A DNA stretch of 64,000 nt from Aureibacter tunicatorum (GCF_036492635.1 NZ_AP025305.1:2542001-2606000); one strand, 5' to 3'. Positions 1 through 9,900 are shown, counted from the stretch's first letter. The notes: generated from the sequence alone by a model not told the origin. A program made the numbers and translations.

Positions 1-508
1 TATAAGAAACGAAAATAGTAGGTATACAAAGTGTTTCACCCCATACAAACATTGGAGAACTTGGATCCCAAGCTGTATATCCCCTCGCCTCAAATGTACT
101 TCTGATTCCTCCATTCGGGAAAGAAGATGCATCAGGCTCTTGTCTGATCAAAGCGCTGCCTTTGAATATTTCGATTCCTTTCATGGCATCAAAGAACGTA
201 TCGTGCTTTTCAGCAGTATCTCCTGTTAAAGGCTGAAACCAGTGAGTGTAATGCTTTGCTCCTTTGCTGATCGCCCAAGTTTTCACTGCTGCCGCGATCG
301 CAGAAGATAATTCAGGACTTATTTTTTTACCATTTAAAATAGCATCTTCAGCTTCCTTGTAAGTTGCAGGCGCCAAAGTCTCTCTCATCTGATCCAATCC
401 AAATGAATCTACTCCGAAAAATTTTGAAATGTCCTCGCTAGGAGTGTTCACTTCAGCAACTTTTCTTTTTTCTACTTGCTCTAATGCTTTTGTTCTTAAA
501 TTAGCCAT
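1..508 (-). CDS. glnN: Type III glutamine synthetase (GSIII), N-terminal part only
   Basis: The reverse strand is open from an ATG at 508 to the left edge, giving 169 residues of an unfinished protein. The segment [11 protein letters not shown] followed by TAEKHD (about residues 90-106) and the later [11 protein letters not shown] are hallmarks of the GSIII family common in Bacteroidota, which makes glutamine from glutamate, ammonia and ATP as a large cytosolic oligomer. The N-terminus ([11 protein letters not shown]) also fits that family. The remaining two thirds, including the ATP-binding and catalytic core, lies outside the window. A direct repeat of GTTAAAAAACA sits 48-80 bases upstream and may bind a regulator. 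The family call is secure; regulation is inferred. Confidence 0.93.
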   Translation of the reverse strand, partial: MANLRTKALEQVEKRKVAEVNTPSEDISKFFGVDSFGLDQMRETLAPATYKEAEDAILNGKKISPELSSAIAAAVKTWAISKGAKHYTHWFQPLTGDTAEKHDTFFDAMKGIEIFKGSALIRQEPDASSFPNGGIRSTFEARGYTAWDPSSPMFVWGETLCIPTIFVSY

Positions 509-555
509 ATTTAAAAATTATTTGTACGAGACACTGCAAATCAAATCAAATAAGG

Positions 556-588
556 GTTAAAAAACAAGCTAAGAAGAGTTAAAAAACA
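556..588. promoter_or_regulatory. Direct repeat in the glnN leader
   Basis: The 11-base word GTTAAAAAACA occurs at 556-566 and again at 578-588, a 22-base period that would put both copies on the same face of the helix. It lies 48-80 bases upstream of the glnN start. The period suggests a dimeric regulator site, but there is no direct evidence. Confidence 0.35.
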
Positions 589-675
589 GAAAAACAACCC
601 AATCTAGGGTGTTTTTCAACCCTGACTAAACTTAAAAACCATCTCCTTATCACAAAACCTATTTAATATTAAAGC

Positions 676-709
676 AAAAAAGGACCTGAATTTCTTCAGA
701 TCCTTTTTT
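676..709 (-). terminator. Rho-independent terminator after the antiporter gene
   Basis: AAAAAAGGA and TCCTTTTTT pair around an inner CTGAA/TTCAG stem with one mismatch and a 4-base loop. On the minus strand the hairpin is followed by a U-run. It lies 25 bases past the stop of the antiporter gene. Confidence 0.75.
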
Positions 710-733
710 GCTCATACTATATAAAAATAGCGT

Positions 734-2035
734 TTATAAAATTAATGATGCCACTAAGCCAAAAATGATCAATGGAATATTGAAATGCAAAAAGGTTGGT
801 ATGCACGTATCTTTAATATGATCATGCTGATTATCCATATTTAATCCTGAAGTAGGCCCCAACGTGCTATCAGACGCAGGAGATCCTGCATCTCCCAAAG
901 CTCCAGCCACACCTAACAAGACTATAATCCCTGCTGCGCTAAAACCGAGCTCAATTCCTAATGGACAAAATATGGTCGCCAATATCGGAATCGTTCCAAA
1001 TGAGGTTCCTATTCCCATGGTTACCAACAAGCCCGTTAAAAGCATAAACAATGCGGCCAGAACTTTGCTATTTCCTACGATCATATTTAAATGTCCTACA
1101 AAAGCTTGGACAGCGTCAGTTTCACGAAGAACTTTGCCGTAACCAGAAGCAACTAACATGACAATAGCTATAAAAGCCATCATTTGCAACCCGCCTTTCA
1201 TTGTATCTTCCATTTCAGACCATTTCAAAGTGCCCGATATTAGCAATACTCCCAGACCTGTCAAAGCACCTAGAGGCAAAGACTCCGTTGATAATTGAAC
1301 TACGAAAGCTGATATAGCGCTTATTAATGTTAATGTATGTGACTTATTCCATTGAAAGCTTTGAGTATCTTCAGGCTCATTATATCCAGATGTCTTATAA
1401 TTTCTTTGGCCAGAATAAGTTATAAATACGGCGATCAACAATCCCGCAAACATGCCTAAACCTGGAATCAGCATTGATTTCCAAACTTGACTGGTTTCAA
1501 CGCTAACTCCATTAGCAATCATTTGGTCTTTGATTAAATTATGAAAAACCAATCCGAAGCCTACAGGAAGCATAATATAAGGGGCTTTCAAGCCAAAAGT
1601 TAATCCACAAGCCATTGCTCTTCGATCCAACCTAAACTTGTTCATAATTCCCAAAAGAGGCGGAATAAGAATTGGAATAAACGCTATATGAATAGGTATT
1701 AAATTTTGCGACAGGCAAGCTATAAAAACAATAATGAAAATTAGAATTACTTTCTTTCCTTTCACTAATGATGAAATTCTATTGCTCAATATCCCAGCCA
1801 AACCCGTTTGGCTAATTGCGATGGCATATGCTCCTAAGAGAATATAACTTAATGCCGTTTCAGCATTGTCCCCCATTCCAGATATTAAAATATCCATCGA
1901 TTGCTTAATTGACAAACCAGCGGCAACTCCGCCTATTAAACCGGCTATCAATAAAGATAATATAACATTAAGTCTGCAAAGACACAATATGATCATTGCC
2001 AATACAGAAACTAGAACGGGATTGAGAAGTTCCAT
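734..2035 (-). CDS. Na+/H+ antiporter-family membrane transporter (YuiF/NhaC-like)
   Basis: This is a 433-residue, very hydrophobic protein with about 10-12 predicted membrane helices. Its N-terminus (MELLNPVLVSVLAMIILCLC) and the segment GMGDNAETALSYILLGAYA near residue 55 are typical of the NhaC-like antiporter family in which Bacillus YuiF is placed. Other conserved pieces are IPILIPPLL near 120 and the Gly/Ser/Asp-rich GDAGSPASDSTLGPTSG near 385. The family exchanges Na+ for H+ or moves small amino acids; substrate cannot be told from sequence. An upstream in-frame TTG exists, but the ATG at 2035 is the more natural start. It has its own terminator and no obvious operon partner. Confidence 0.82.
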   Translation of the reverse strand: MELLNPVLVSVLAMIILCLCRLNVILSLLIAGLIGGVAAGLSIKQSMDILISGMGDNAETALSYILLGAYAIAISQTGLAGILSNRISSLVKGKKVILIFIIVFIACLSQNLIPIHIAFIPILIPPLLGIMNKFRLDRRAMACGLTFGLKAPYIMLPVGFGLVFHNLIKDQMIANGVSVETSQVWKSMLIPGLGMFAGLLIAVFITYSGQRNYKTSGYNEPEDTQSFQWNKSHTLTLISAISAFVVQLSTESLPLGALTGLGVLLISGTLKWSEMEDTMKGGLQMMAFIAIVMLVASGYGKVLRETDAVQAFVGHLNMIVGNSKVLAALFMLLTGLLVTMGIGTSFGTIPILATIFCPLGIELGFSAAGIIVLLGVAGALGDAGSPASDSTLGPTSGLNMDNQHDHIKDTCIPTFLHFNIPLIIFGLVASLIL

Positions 2036-2165
2036 CAATACTTTTTTTTCAAAAATACTGATTCTATCTTTTTAATTGTATGACTTAGATTAGTTTTTAG
2101 AATAAAAAACATTATGTTAAATAATGACAACTAGATTTTAACCTTCCTCTTAAGTTATTCTAAAT

Positions 2166-2555
2166 TCAATCAAACCAATTATTAAGTTCTTGCTCACTGG
2201 ACAATAGATCATACTTGAAAATATCTTTCACCGATCTTTCAATAAGCATTGTCTCATCAGGATCTTCGCTCTCAACAATAGCAACCCGACCTATTTTATT
2301 GCTTTTTTTAATCTTAGTCCAAAAATGCTCTCGCAGCCATAATACTGTACTGATCTGCAAGTCATGGTTAAAAATTGTAAAATCCAAAGCTATTTGTATG
2401 GGATGATATTTTTCAATTGATTGTTCGATATGATGAAACTGGTTTTTTAAATGATCCTCAGTGACAAAGGCTGTATCTTCCCAAACAACCAGAAGCGCTT
2501 TTGAATCTATATCAAATGAGATTCTTAAATAGGTGGTTTTCAAGACTTCATTCAT
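2166..2555 (-). CDS. SpoIIAA/STAS-like small cytosolic protein
   Basis: This 129-residue soluble protein has no signal peptide. The pattern (a central ALDFTIFN strand, a helix ending near WLREHFW, then the strand GRVAIV and a C-terminal acidic helix with NNWF) resembles the small SpoIIAA/STAS-like proteins that are widespread in Bacteroidota and have no settled function. It begins 22 bases after the stop of the TPR/WG gene upstream, so the two are probably co-transcribed. The fold assignment rests on pattern only, and I see no phosphorylatable Ser in the place expected for an anti-sigma antagonist. Confidence 0.5.
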   Translation of the reverse strand: MNEVLKTTYLRISFDIDSKALLVVWEDTAFVTEDHLKNQFHHIEQSIEKYHPIQIALDFTIFNHDLQISTVLWLREHFWTKIKKSNKIGRVAIVESEDPDETMLIERSVKDIFKYDLLSSEQELNNWFD

Positions 2556-2577
2556 CGCAATAATTTAAGGTTTCTCT

Positions 2578-5250
2578 TTATTCCTTATTGCAAAACAGTC
2601 TTTTGAATTCTTTGTTGGACAACGAAAGCCTTTTTATTCGCTCTCCGCTTTTATCATAGTATACTAATATGTGCAATTCAGCTTCGTACACATACTTATC
2701 TCCCATATACAAAGGTTGTTGATCATCACCGATATTTACGATTTGATCCAAAGTAGGCTCAATTACCAAACCTTTTATACTACTTAACACTCCTTCTTGC
2801 CCATTCTGTCTTATTATAAGCACCTTTTCTTTTTCATTTTCAATAAGCACCTCGAATTCATTGAATTTCTCTCCGAAAAGTTTCTTCTCATATATATCGT
2901 ACAGTTGCCATGTATTTTCTTTCTTAACCAAGGCTATACTATCGTTCCAATGTTGAATTTCTCCAAACTCAAACTTGCTTACTCTTTTATTTTGATAGTT
3001 TATAAATCCGCTTTTATTCCACAAATTCCCCACTAGCAACGTGTCATTATAAACTTCCAATGTCCTTGAATACGTAGGCTTGATATACATGTCCTTTTCC
3101 ATGCTATACAAACCGAATTTGCTATTCAAAAACAAATCAAAGAATCCTTTTTTCGACTCCGTAATTCCATTGTAAACAGTCTTAAGCAGGCTTTTACCCT
3201 CTGGAGATTTTAAGCCTTTTTTATTTTTAGCCTCTATTATCAAATATCCCGAAGGTGACACGATAACATTTTTAAAATATCCTTTTAAAAACTCCTCCCC
3301 TTGCTCTCCAAATATTCTAACAATTCTTGTTTTGTCTTTTACTTCTAAAAAATCTTTTCGATCATCACCAGTAAGGTTGTTTGTCAAAACGCGTAAAAGG
3401 AGTTTTTGAGCTTCAACAGTTAAAACCTCCTTGCTATCAGAGAAAAATACATTCGCATTTTGATTTTCAATTGCAAATACAAATTCATCGCTTACTAAAT
3501 TCACACTGTCATATTTAAAATCCAGAGTGTTAAGGTCCAATGAATCCCTTAATTGCAGTGCCCACTTCTTATTAAACTGAAATGAAAGCCAATTTTCATT
3601 AAACAATATTTGTTCAAAACTCTTATGGCTGATTTTTTCTCCTTGCTTATCATAAATTTCAGATCCAGAATCATTATTAACAATCCAATAATTCGAATAT
3701 CCATAAATTCTTTGCTTTCCAATAGAAATTACTTGCTCGTCATTTTTATTCAACAAGACCTCATCTCCATCAACAATTCCAATCACATAATCATTTGACA
3801 CGACTTCGTAATCATCGTATTTAAAACTCAACAACAACGGTTCTCCAATTCTGGATAGAATTTCGTCTTCATGAACTATAGCCAAGCGATCACCATTGTC
3901 AATGATTAAAAAACCATTATCGTATTCTATGTCATCATAGTTAGCTCTAAGGATTTCAATGCCAGTAGCAGAATAAAGGCCTACATCGTCAGACTTTTGA
4001 GTTAATATAAAAGATTGATTCAAGAGTTTTACTTGATCAAATTTACCCGAAGGACATATCTCCCAACCACATTCATGAACAACAAAGCTTGACTCAGAGT
4101 TTATAAGCCCAATAAGACCATATCCAAGATCTTTTGCTTCAGTAAAGTCCCCTTGATAGATTTCTTTACCATTCCTACCTAATAATATGCCTCGATCATC
4201 ATTCTGCCCCATTAGAAATGAAGTCTTTATGTCTCCACAAACATAATTTTGGGGTATTTCATCAAATTCTTTATCAAAAAGCTTTTTCCCATTTGGCTTT
4301 ATAAAATAATATTTTGAAATATCCTGATCAAACATCGGGGTAACATAACCTATCCTATCCAAATTCATTACATTTTCAATAGAATCCTTATAAGGCAATT
4401 TGGGAAATCTCTCAAATATAGAAACCGTATCCTCTAAAGTTCTATACTGCGCCAACATATATGACGCTACCTCTCTTGAAATTGGAGAATCAAATCCATA
4501 CTCTAGTAAAAAATCATAGGTAGAATCTAGATCATTAGAAGCGCATTGTAGTTTAAAAATTCGCGTTTCAGTTTCTCTAAGATATGGCGAATTTGGGTTC
4601 GCTGACCTAAAACTCTTTAAGCTTTTAAGACTTCCATTTTTTGTTTTCGTCTCATATAATAACTTGTCATATTTAGCTTGAGCTTTCGGCACTTGAACAG
4701 CCTCAGGATAATTGCGCATAAAATTATAAAATGCCACAAAAGTATTTTTTTCTTCAGCTTCCTTAAAAGCTAACTCATTTCTCAACGCTATCGCTTTCTT
4801 TAATTGCTCGCTATTAATATATGTGTTAATAAAATGCTGATAGCCTGAAACCGTATTTAAATTCAATGCGATATCATATGCGGCTTTTTCAACATGCTTT
4901 CTTTGTGTGATCAGTGAATTTTCATTAACTCCAATCTTATTAAGTCTTGACAAGGCCTTTTCATCACTTATGGAATCAAAGTAAACTATTGATTCTACAA
5001 TATAATGAAAAGAACTATCAGGGCTATACTGTTGAAAATCCTCTGTTAAAAACAACTGGGACAAAATCAAATTGGCGTTCACATTAGCTTTGTCTTTATG
5101 AACATCTTCTTTCAATAGCTCCAAAGCCTTAGAATACTCTTTCTTCGCCAAAAATTTTTGCGCTTTTTTGGTATTGTCAGCCCTTAAGTCCAAAGAAACT
5201 AAGCTAAGAAAAATAAAAAAAGCGATGATGATTTGACTCCTTGATTTCAT
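2578..5250 (-). CDS. Exported TPR plus WG-repeat-like protein
   Basis: The protein has 890 residues from the ATG at 5250. A TTG seven codons earlier is possible, but this ATG gives a clean signal peptide (MKSRSQIIIAFFIFLSLVSL) and has an AGAGGA-type ribosome site just upstream. After the signal come helical repeats to about residue 270 (KKAQKFLAKKEYSKALELL is a TPR-like unit). The rest is a long series of beta-rich units, each alternating a GKKLFDKEF- or GKEIYQGDF-like turn with a hydrophobic strand, as in WG-repeat proteins. Such proteins are surface or periplasmic and of unknown role. It is likely the first gene of an operon with the STAS-like gene downstream. Confidence 0.7.
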   Translation of the reverse strand: MKSRSQIIIAFFIFLSLVSLDLRADNTKKAQKFLAKKEYSKALELLKEDVHKDKANVNANLILSQLFLTEDFQQYSPDSSFHYIVESIVYFDSISDEKALSRLNKIGVNENSLITQRKHVEKAAYDIALNLNTVSGYQHFINTYINSEQLKKAIALRNELAFKEAEEKNTFVAFYNFMRNYPEAVQVPKAQAKYDKLLYETKTKNGSLKSLKSFRSANPNSPYLRETETRIFKLQCASNDLDSTYDFLLEYGFDSPISREVASYMLAQYRTLEDTVSIFERFPKLPYKDSIENVMNLDRIGYVTPMFDQDISKYYFIKPNGKKLFDKEFDEIPQNYVCGDIKTSFLMGQNDDRGILLGRNGKEIYQGDFTEAKDLGYGLIGLINSESSFVVHECGWEICPSGKFDQVKLLNQSFILTQKSDDVGLYSATGIEILRANYDDIEYDNGFLIIDNGDRLAIVHEDEILSRIGEPLLLSFKYDDYEVVSNDYVIGIVDGDEVLLNKNDEQVISIGKQRIYGYSNYWIVNNDSGSEIYDKQGEKISHKSFEQILFNENWLSFQFNKKWALQLRDSLDLNTLDFKYDSVNLVSDEFVFAIENQNANVFFSDSKEVLTVEAQKLLLRVLTNNLTGDDRKDFLEVKDKTRIVRIFGEQGEEFLKGYFKNVIVSPSGYLIIEAKNKKGLKSPEGKSLLKTVYNGITESKKGFFDLFLNSKFGLYSMEKDMYIKPTYSRTLEVYNDTLLVGNLWNKSGFINYQNKRVSKFEFGEIQHWNDSIALVKKENTWQLYDIYEKKLFGEKFNEFEVLIENEKEKVLIIRQNGQEGVLSSIKGLVIEPTLDQIVNIGDDQQPLYMGDKYVYEAELHILVYYDKSGERIKRLSLSNKEFKRLFCNKE

Positions 5251-5320
5251 TGAAATATTCCTCTTTATCAACCACTAAATAAATAATTGGAGCAAATTAT
5301 ATAAACTATGCCACAAAAAA

Positions 5321-5366
5321 TAATTGTTAAAAACAGAAATTAAAATAAATCTATTTTTAACAATTA
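5321..5366. repeat. 13-bp inverted repeat between apbE and the TPR/WG gene
   Basis: TAATTGTTAAAAA and its exact reverse complement are separated by about 20 bases. It could be an AT-rich terminator for apbE or an operator in front of the TPR/WG gene; the sequence does not decide. Confidence 0.45.
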
Positions 5367-5402
5367 ATTATTCAAATATAAATAAAATACTGGTTATACG
5401 AA

Positions 5403-6413
5403 TCAATTACTCCAATACTCTAGATTATCCGAAGGCTTCATTTTACCATCTTCTGTCACAATCAAAGCGTGTGTGTCTTCAAGTTTGTTAATCAATTCAA
5501 TCCCCTTGTCAACCCCTAATACAAATACAGCTGAGGCTAACGCATCTGCATAAACTGCATCCGAAGCAACTATAGTCACGGATTTAATACCTCTAGTTGG
5601 ATAGCCTGTTTTTGGATCAAGTCGGTCATGATACATTTTATCATCCACTTCTTTCACTTTCTCATAATTCCCAACTGTAATCACCGCCTGTCCATTTGCT
5701 CTGAACCATGCTGTTGGTTGATTTAAAGAATCCGAAGGTGGAGAAGACAAGGCAATTTCCCAGTCCGTGCCATCTTCTTTTAATCCCCAAGCATAGATAT
5801 CACCATCAACATTGATCAAACCATGTTCAATGCCTTTGTCTATCATTTCATTAGCTCCCATCTTAGCGGCATATCCTTTACCAATTTCCCCGAAGCCTAT
5901 CTTCATTCCTTTGTTCTTAAGATAGACTGTCTTCTTATTTTCATCTAAAATGATATTCTTATAGTTGATCAGACTCAAGGCTTCTTGAATCGCGGCTTGT
6001 TGAGGCAATGATTCAACCGCTCCGTCAAAGTTCCACAGATTCGCTAAGGAAGCCGAGGTTATATCAAAAGCACCTCCAGTCATCTCAGATATTTTCTGAC
6101 AAGTCGCTATTAGCGAGTATAAATCATCATCAACCTTGACAGGTTTTACGCCAGCATATTTATTGATTTTATTGACCTGCGACTTTGGATCCGAAGACGA
6201 TATCAATTTTTCAATGTTCTTAATCTCTTTAATACCCTTGCTGATTCCTTTCTTAGCCAGCTTTTCATTATCTGTGACAGCTACAACCTTAAACTCATCT
6301 CCCCAAAATGTCGCTGATTGAGCGTATGAAACCTTCACTGCTTTTTCTTGAGACATGCCGACAAGAGGCACCAGTAAGAAAAAAGCGTAAAATGCAATAA
6401 TAAGTTTTTTCAT
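5403..6413 (-). CDS. apbE: FAD:protein FMN transferase (ApbE), exported
   Basis: This 336-residue protein starts with a signal peptide (MKKLIIAFYAFFLLVPLVGMSQ). Family motifs appear in order: GGAFDIT near 112, GFGEIGKGYAA near 172, NVDGDIYAWG near 200 (the family usually has NVGGD; here the first Gly is Asp), HDRLDPKTGYP near 263, and YADALASAVFVLG near 290. ApbE moves FMN from FAD onto Thr/Ser of target proteins outside the cytoplasm, with a metal bound by the conserved Asp/Thr residues. No flavoprotein target such as Na+-NQR or Rnf is encoded nearby. Length is normal for the family. Confidence 0.93.
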   Translation of the reverse strand: MKKLIIAFYAFFLLVPLVGMSQEKAVKVSYAQSATFWGDEFKVVAVTDNEKLAKKGISKGIKEIKNIEKLISSSDPKSQVNKINKYAGVKPVKVDDDLYSLIATCQKISEMTGGAFDITSASLANLWNFDGAVESLPQQAAIQEALSLINYKNIILDENKKTVYLKNKGMKIGFGEIGKGYAAKMGANEMIDKGIEHGLINVDGDIYAWGLKEDGTDWEIALSSPPSDSLNQPTAWFRANGQAVITVGNYEKVKEVDDKMYHDRLDPKTGYPTRGIKSVTIVASDAVYADALASAVFVLGVDKGIELINKLEDTHALIVTEDGKMKPSDNLEYWSN

Positions 6414-6519
6414 AATTTTTCCATTATATCAATATAATCGTAATTTTAACACCGCGAATGGGCATATGTTCATACAGCAAAACAAGTGACACAAACAAGA
6501 ATATTAAAATAATTTAATT

Positions 6520-7335
6520 TTGAAAAAAATAGCTCTTATTACAGGTGGATCTTCAGGCATTGGAAAAGCAATAGCGTTACATTTATTTCAAAAAGGATAT
6601 AAAGTATATGTTACAAGCCGAAAAGCTACCGCTAAATCAAGCGAAGGTTTGCATTATTTGCAAATGGATGTCAACAATAGTGAATCTGTAATTGAAGCCG
6701 TCAATACTCTTAAAGCTGAAGAAAAAAGAATTGACGTCTTAATAAATTCCGCGGGCATTGGCATCATCGGATCGATTGAGGAGTTGCCTATTGATACAGT
6801 CAAAGAGGTTTTTGAAACGAACTTCTTTGGACTCACTAGAGTGTGCCAAGCTGTAGCTCCAATCATGCGAGCGCAAGGATCAGGACATATCATCAACATT
6901 AGTTCAATAGCCGGGGAAGCTGGCCTTCCATTCAGAGGGCATTATTCAGCCAGCAAATTTGCCGTTGAAGGGATGACAGAAGCCTTAAGAATGGAATTAA
7001 TGCCCTTTGGAGTAAAAGTATGCATAATACAACCAGGTGATTTCAATACAAACATTAGCCAACATAGAAAAGGAATAGAAGTCGACCGTTCATCCCCTTA
7101 CTATGAAATGCTTCAAGTTGTCAATGATGAAATTGCTAATGGAATGGAAACTGCTCCCACTCCTGAACGAGTAGGCCCGTTTACAGAAAAAATATTGAAT
7201 AGCAATTCTCCAAACTTAAGATATCGAGTTGGCGCATTGCTGGAGACAATCACTCCTATATTAAAGAAATTCTTGCCGTATAAGACTTATGAGAAGCTTA
7301 TCATGAATCATTATAAAATGAATCAAAAAAAATAG
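6520..7335 (+). CDS. Short-chain dehydrogenase/reductase (SDR)
   Basis: The protein has 271 residues and begins at a TTG, since the Rossmann strand KKIALITGG must start there and no ATG fits. The classical SDR marks are all present: TGGSSGIG at 8-15, NSAG near 86, the catalytic Ser in NISSIAG near 127, and YSASK with Tyr about 142 and Lys about 146. It is a cytosolic NAD(P)-dependent oxidoreductase whose substrate cannot be predicted. The C-terminal basic extension (KFLPYKTYEKLIMNHYKM) is like that of SDRs acting on lipids or steroids. It is monocistronic, divergent from apbE, and its stop codon lies inside the following terminator stem. Confidence 0.9.
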   Translation: MKKIALITGGSSGIGKAIALHLFQKGYKVYVTSRKATAKSSEGLHYLQMDVNNSESVIEAVNTLKAEEKRIDVLINSAGIGIIGSIEELPIDTVKEVFETNFFGLTRVCQAVAPIMRAQGSGHIINISSIAGEAGLPFRGHYSASKFAVEGMTEALRMELMPFGVKVCIIQPGDFNTNISQHRKGIEVDRSSPYYEMLQVVNDEIANGMETAPTPERVGPFTEKILNSNSPNLRYRVGALLETITPILKKFLPYKTYEKLIMNHYKMNQKK

Positions 7336-7363
7336 GAATATGCATTAGTGCATATTCCTATTT
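7330..7363. terminator. Perfect 15-bp terminator hairpin between convergent genes
   Basis: Left arm 7330-7344 and right arm 7349-7363 are exact reverse complements around the loop TTAG. A-rich and T-rich flanks let it work both ways, for the SDR gene and for the small minus-strand gene ending at 7405. The SDR stop codon TAG (7333-7335) is inside the left arm. Confidence 0.85.
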
Positions 7364-7404
7364 CATGTATATACTCATAAGAATTCATTAATTGAACCCT
7401 ATCT

Positions 7405-7677
7405 CTAAAACTCAGCCAAAGACTTTTCTAAATTATCAATAAGTTTTTTACCTACTTGTCTAGGCTTTTGCTGTTTGTAATCTTTTAATAGCTCAAGCGC
7501 TTTTTTCCCGAACTCAACAACTCCTACTGGGTTGCCGTCATGGTTATAACTTCCATGAACATATTTGAGCTTATCGATAATTTCATCGAAATCTCCTTTA
7601 GTATTGATTTTTTCAAATTTTTCTAAAGCCTCGTTCGTACTTTTCAACAAGGCGATATTCTCTTTTGGTTCATCCAT
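7405..7677 (-). CDS. Small conserved hypothetical protein
   Basis: I do not recognise this 90-residue protein. It is soluble, charged and mostly helical, with no signal peptide. The middle contains the short loop GSYNHDGNPVGVVEFG, which breaks two amphipathic helices (about residues 5-40 and 55-88). It starts at ATG 7677; a second ATG does not occur in the first 15 codons. It stands alone between the SDR terminator and the end of glgX, 156 bases away. Codon use looks like its neighbours, so it is probably a real gene. Confidence 0.6.
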   Translation of the reverse strand: MDEPKENIALLKSTNEALEKFEKINTKGDFDEIIDKLKYVHGSYNHDGNPVGVVEFGKKALELLKDYKQQKPRQVGKKLIDNLEKSLAEF

Positions 7678-7833
7678 AATGATAAAAAATATATTTCTTA
7701 GAAAACAAATACAAGCATCTTACTTCAAAAATCAGGCCTTTGATAATTAAGTAAAGATTAATAATAATTAACAATTGAAATTAAAAAGAATTATGGCTTA
7801 AAAAAAAGACATAGGTCATCATTAATATAATCT

Positions 7834-9900
7834 TTACAAAGACATAAACACCTTAATCGATCTGGCTCTTAGAAATGTTTTATCCTCTACTATTTCAACC
7901 GCATTTTTACGATCCAAGATATCTTCGCCCATAGGACGCGAAGTATCAATAAGTCTTTTCCAAGATCTTCCCGGGCGAAGGTCAGTTGGCAACTCGAATT
8001 CGATGCCTTTCCAATAAGCATTGATTACAACGTATAGCCTTTCCATTCTTGTTGGGTGTTGCAAATCGAAAGCAAGAGTATGAGAGTGATTTGCCCAATC
8101 CGCGCGATCTATTTCCTTTCCATGCCAATTAACAAATGGATATTTATATTGCTTGTTGTCGCATAGCCAAGTGTCAATAGCCATGATTTTCAATGATTGG
8201 GTCAAATGGATTATCTTTTTTGTAAAATTGAATACCTCCTTGTTCTTATCAAGAAGAGTCCAGTCCATCCAACTTATCTCGTTGTCTTGACAGTATGCAT
8301 TGTTATTCCCATTCTGCGATCGTCGAATCTCATCCCCCATCAATAACATTGGAGTGCCTTGCGAAAAAAATGTCAATGCCATAAAGTTCTTTATTTGCTT
8401 AACTCTTAATCGCTCTATTTTTTCATCATCAGAATGCCCTTCCACTCCACAATTCCAAGCAACATTCTCATTCATACCGTCACGATTTCCTTCATTATTA
8501 GCATGATTATGCTTCGAATTGTAAGAAACCAAATCATTAAGGGTAAACCCGTCATGACAAGTCACAAAATGTATGCTTCTATCCGTGGTCCTGTCTTCTT
8601 TTAAAAATAAATCCGGAGAGCCCACAATTCTAGAAGCAAGCTTTCTCACTTTTCCCTCGTCACCTTTCAGGAAACCCCTTACATCATCCCTATACTTTCC
8701 ATTCCACTCGGCCCACCTGTCACCAACAAATGTACCTACTTGATAAAGTCCTGCGGCATCCCATGCTTCCGCAATCAGTTTCGTGCTTGCTAATGCAGGC
8801 TCTGATTCAATTTGCCATAATATTGGTGGATTTTTGATAGGAGCACCATCTTCGTCACGAGACAAAACAGAGGCAAGATCAAATCTAAAACCATCAACAT
8901 GCATCTCTTTCACCCAATAGTTCAGAGCATCTATTATCATCCTTCTAACTACAGAGTGATTAGCATTCAGAGTATTACCGCAACCTGAATAATCCAGATA
9001 TTTGCCTTTATCATTCTTTTTAAGCATGTAATAAGAATGGTTAGCCAATCCTTTCATAGACAAATTTGGACCATCGACTCCTCCCTCCGCGGTATGATTA
9101 AACACAACATCCAGAATCACCTCAATACCTACTTTATGCAATGCTTTGACCATATCCCTGAATTCATTCAGAATGGTGTCGGGATCTTCTTCAGAAGCAT
9201 ATGACCAATGGGGCGAGAAAAAATTGATTGGGCTATACCCCCAGTAATTCTTCAATGGAGGCTTGACATCTTGTTCATCAAAAGAAAATACCGGCATCAA
9301 CTCAACAGCAGTGACTCCTAATTCCAACAGATAGGGAATTTTATCTATAATCCCTGTAAACTTTCCTCTTCTCTTAGGATTTACATTGGAACTTTCATGT
9401 TGAGTAAATCCTTTGACATGCATTTCATAAATAACGGATTCCGAGTAAGGTCTATTTGGATGCGCATCTCCATCCCAATCATAATGAGAAGTATCCACGA
9501 CAGCGCATTTCATTGCGTAAGCGCCATTATCCCCCTTGCCTTTGGCTTCTTCTCTTTTATAATTGCTATTTAAAACAATTTTCGCATAAGGATCAACCAA
9601 CACTTTGTTTCCATCATGCCTAAACCCTTTGCCCAAATTCTTAGCTCCATAAACTCGGTAAGCATACAATTGTCCATGCCCAATGCCTTTGACAAACACA
9701 TGCCAATAATAATACGTTTTGTTGTCTTTACAGCACAAATCAATCACCTGAGTTGGTATCTTATCATGAAGATTATCATAAAGAAGCAACTCAACTCTAT
9801 TGGCTTCAGGAGAGAATATACAAAAATTAACTCCACCATCCTTTATCGTCGCACCTAAAGGAAACGACTCTCCTGAAAAATCATTCTCAATTTTATCCAT
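7834..9900 (-). CDS. glgX: Glycogen debranching enzyme GlgX / isoamylase (GH13)
   Basis: This 688-residue protein has an N-terminal CBM48-type domain (FPLGATIKDGGVNFCIFSPEA, residues 15-35) and then the GH13 barrel. The barrel motifs are visible: DVVFNH near 267, GFRFDLAS with the nucleophile Asp about 341, the acid/base Glu in LIAEAWDAAG about 378, and TCHDGFTLND with Asp about 450. GlgX hydrolyses alpha-1,6 branches of glycogen or limit dextrin in the cytosol; it has no signal peptide. A second debranching enzyme of another family lies at 22.5-24.4 kb. Length is normal, and it is separated from hslU by a terminator. Confidence 0.93.
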   Translation of the reverse strand: MDKIENDFSGESFPLGATIKDGGVNFCIFSPEANRVELLLYDNLHDKIPTQVIDLCCKDNKTYYYWHVFVKGIGHGQLYAYRVYGAKNLGKGFRHDGNKVLVDPYAKIVLNSNYKREEAKGKGDNGAYAMKCAVVDTSHYDWDGDAHPNRPYSESVIYEMHVKGFTQHESSNVNPKRRGKFTGIIDKIPYLLELGVTAVELMPVFSFDEQDVKPPLKNYWGYSPINFFSPHWSYASEEDPDTILNEFRDMVKALHKVGIEVILDVVFNHTAEGGVDGPNLSMKGLANHSYYMLKKNDKGKYLDYSGCGNTLNANHSVVRRMIIDALNYWVKEMHVDGFRFDLASVLSRDEDGAPIKNPPILWQIESEPALASTKLIAEAWDAAGLYQVGTFVGDRWAEWNGKYRDDVRGFLKGDEGKVRKLASRIVGSPDLFLKEDRTTDRSIHFVTCHDGFTLNDLVSYNSKHNHANNEGNRDGMNENVAWNCGVEGHSDDEKIERLRVKQIKNFMALTFFSQGTPMLLMGDEIRRSQNGNNNAYCQDNEISWMDWTLLDKNKEVFNFTKKIIHLTQSLKIMAIDTWLCDNKQYKYPFVNWHGKEIDRADWANHSHTLAFDLQHPTRMERLYVVINAYWKGIEFELPTDLRPGRSWKRLIDTSRPMGEDILDRKNAVEIVEDKTFLRARSIKVFMSL

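Noticed and set aside
590-616. AAAAACAACCC / GGGTGTTTTT hairpin upstream of glnN, considered as a terminator or riboswitch
   Set aside because: It has a bulge, lies in the leader rather than after a gene, and does not match a known riboswitch; left as part of the leader.
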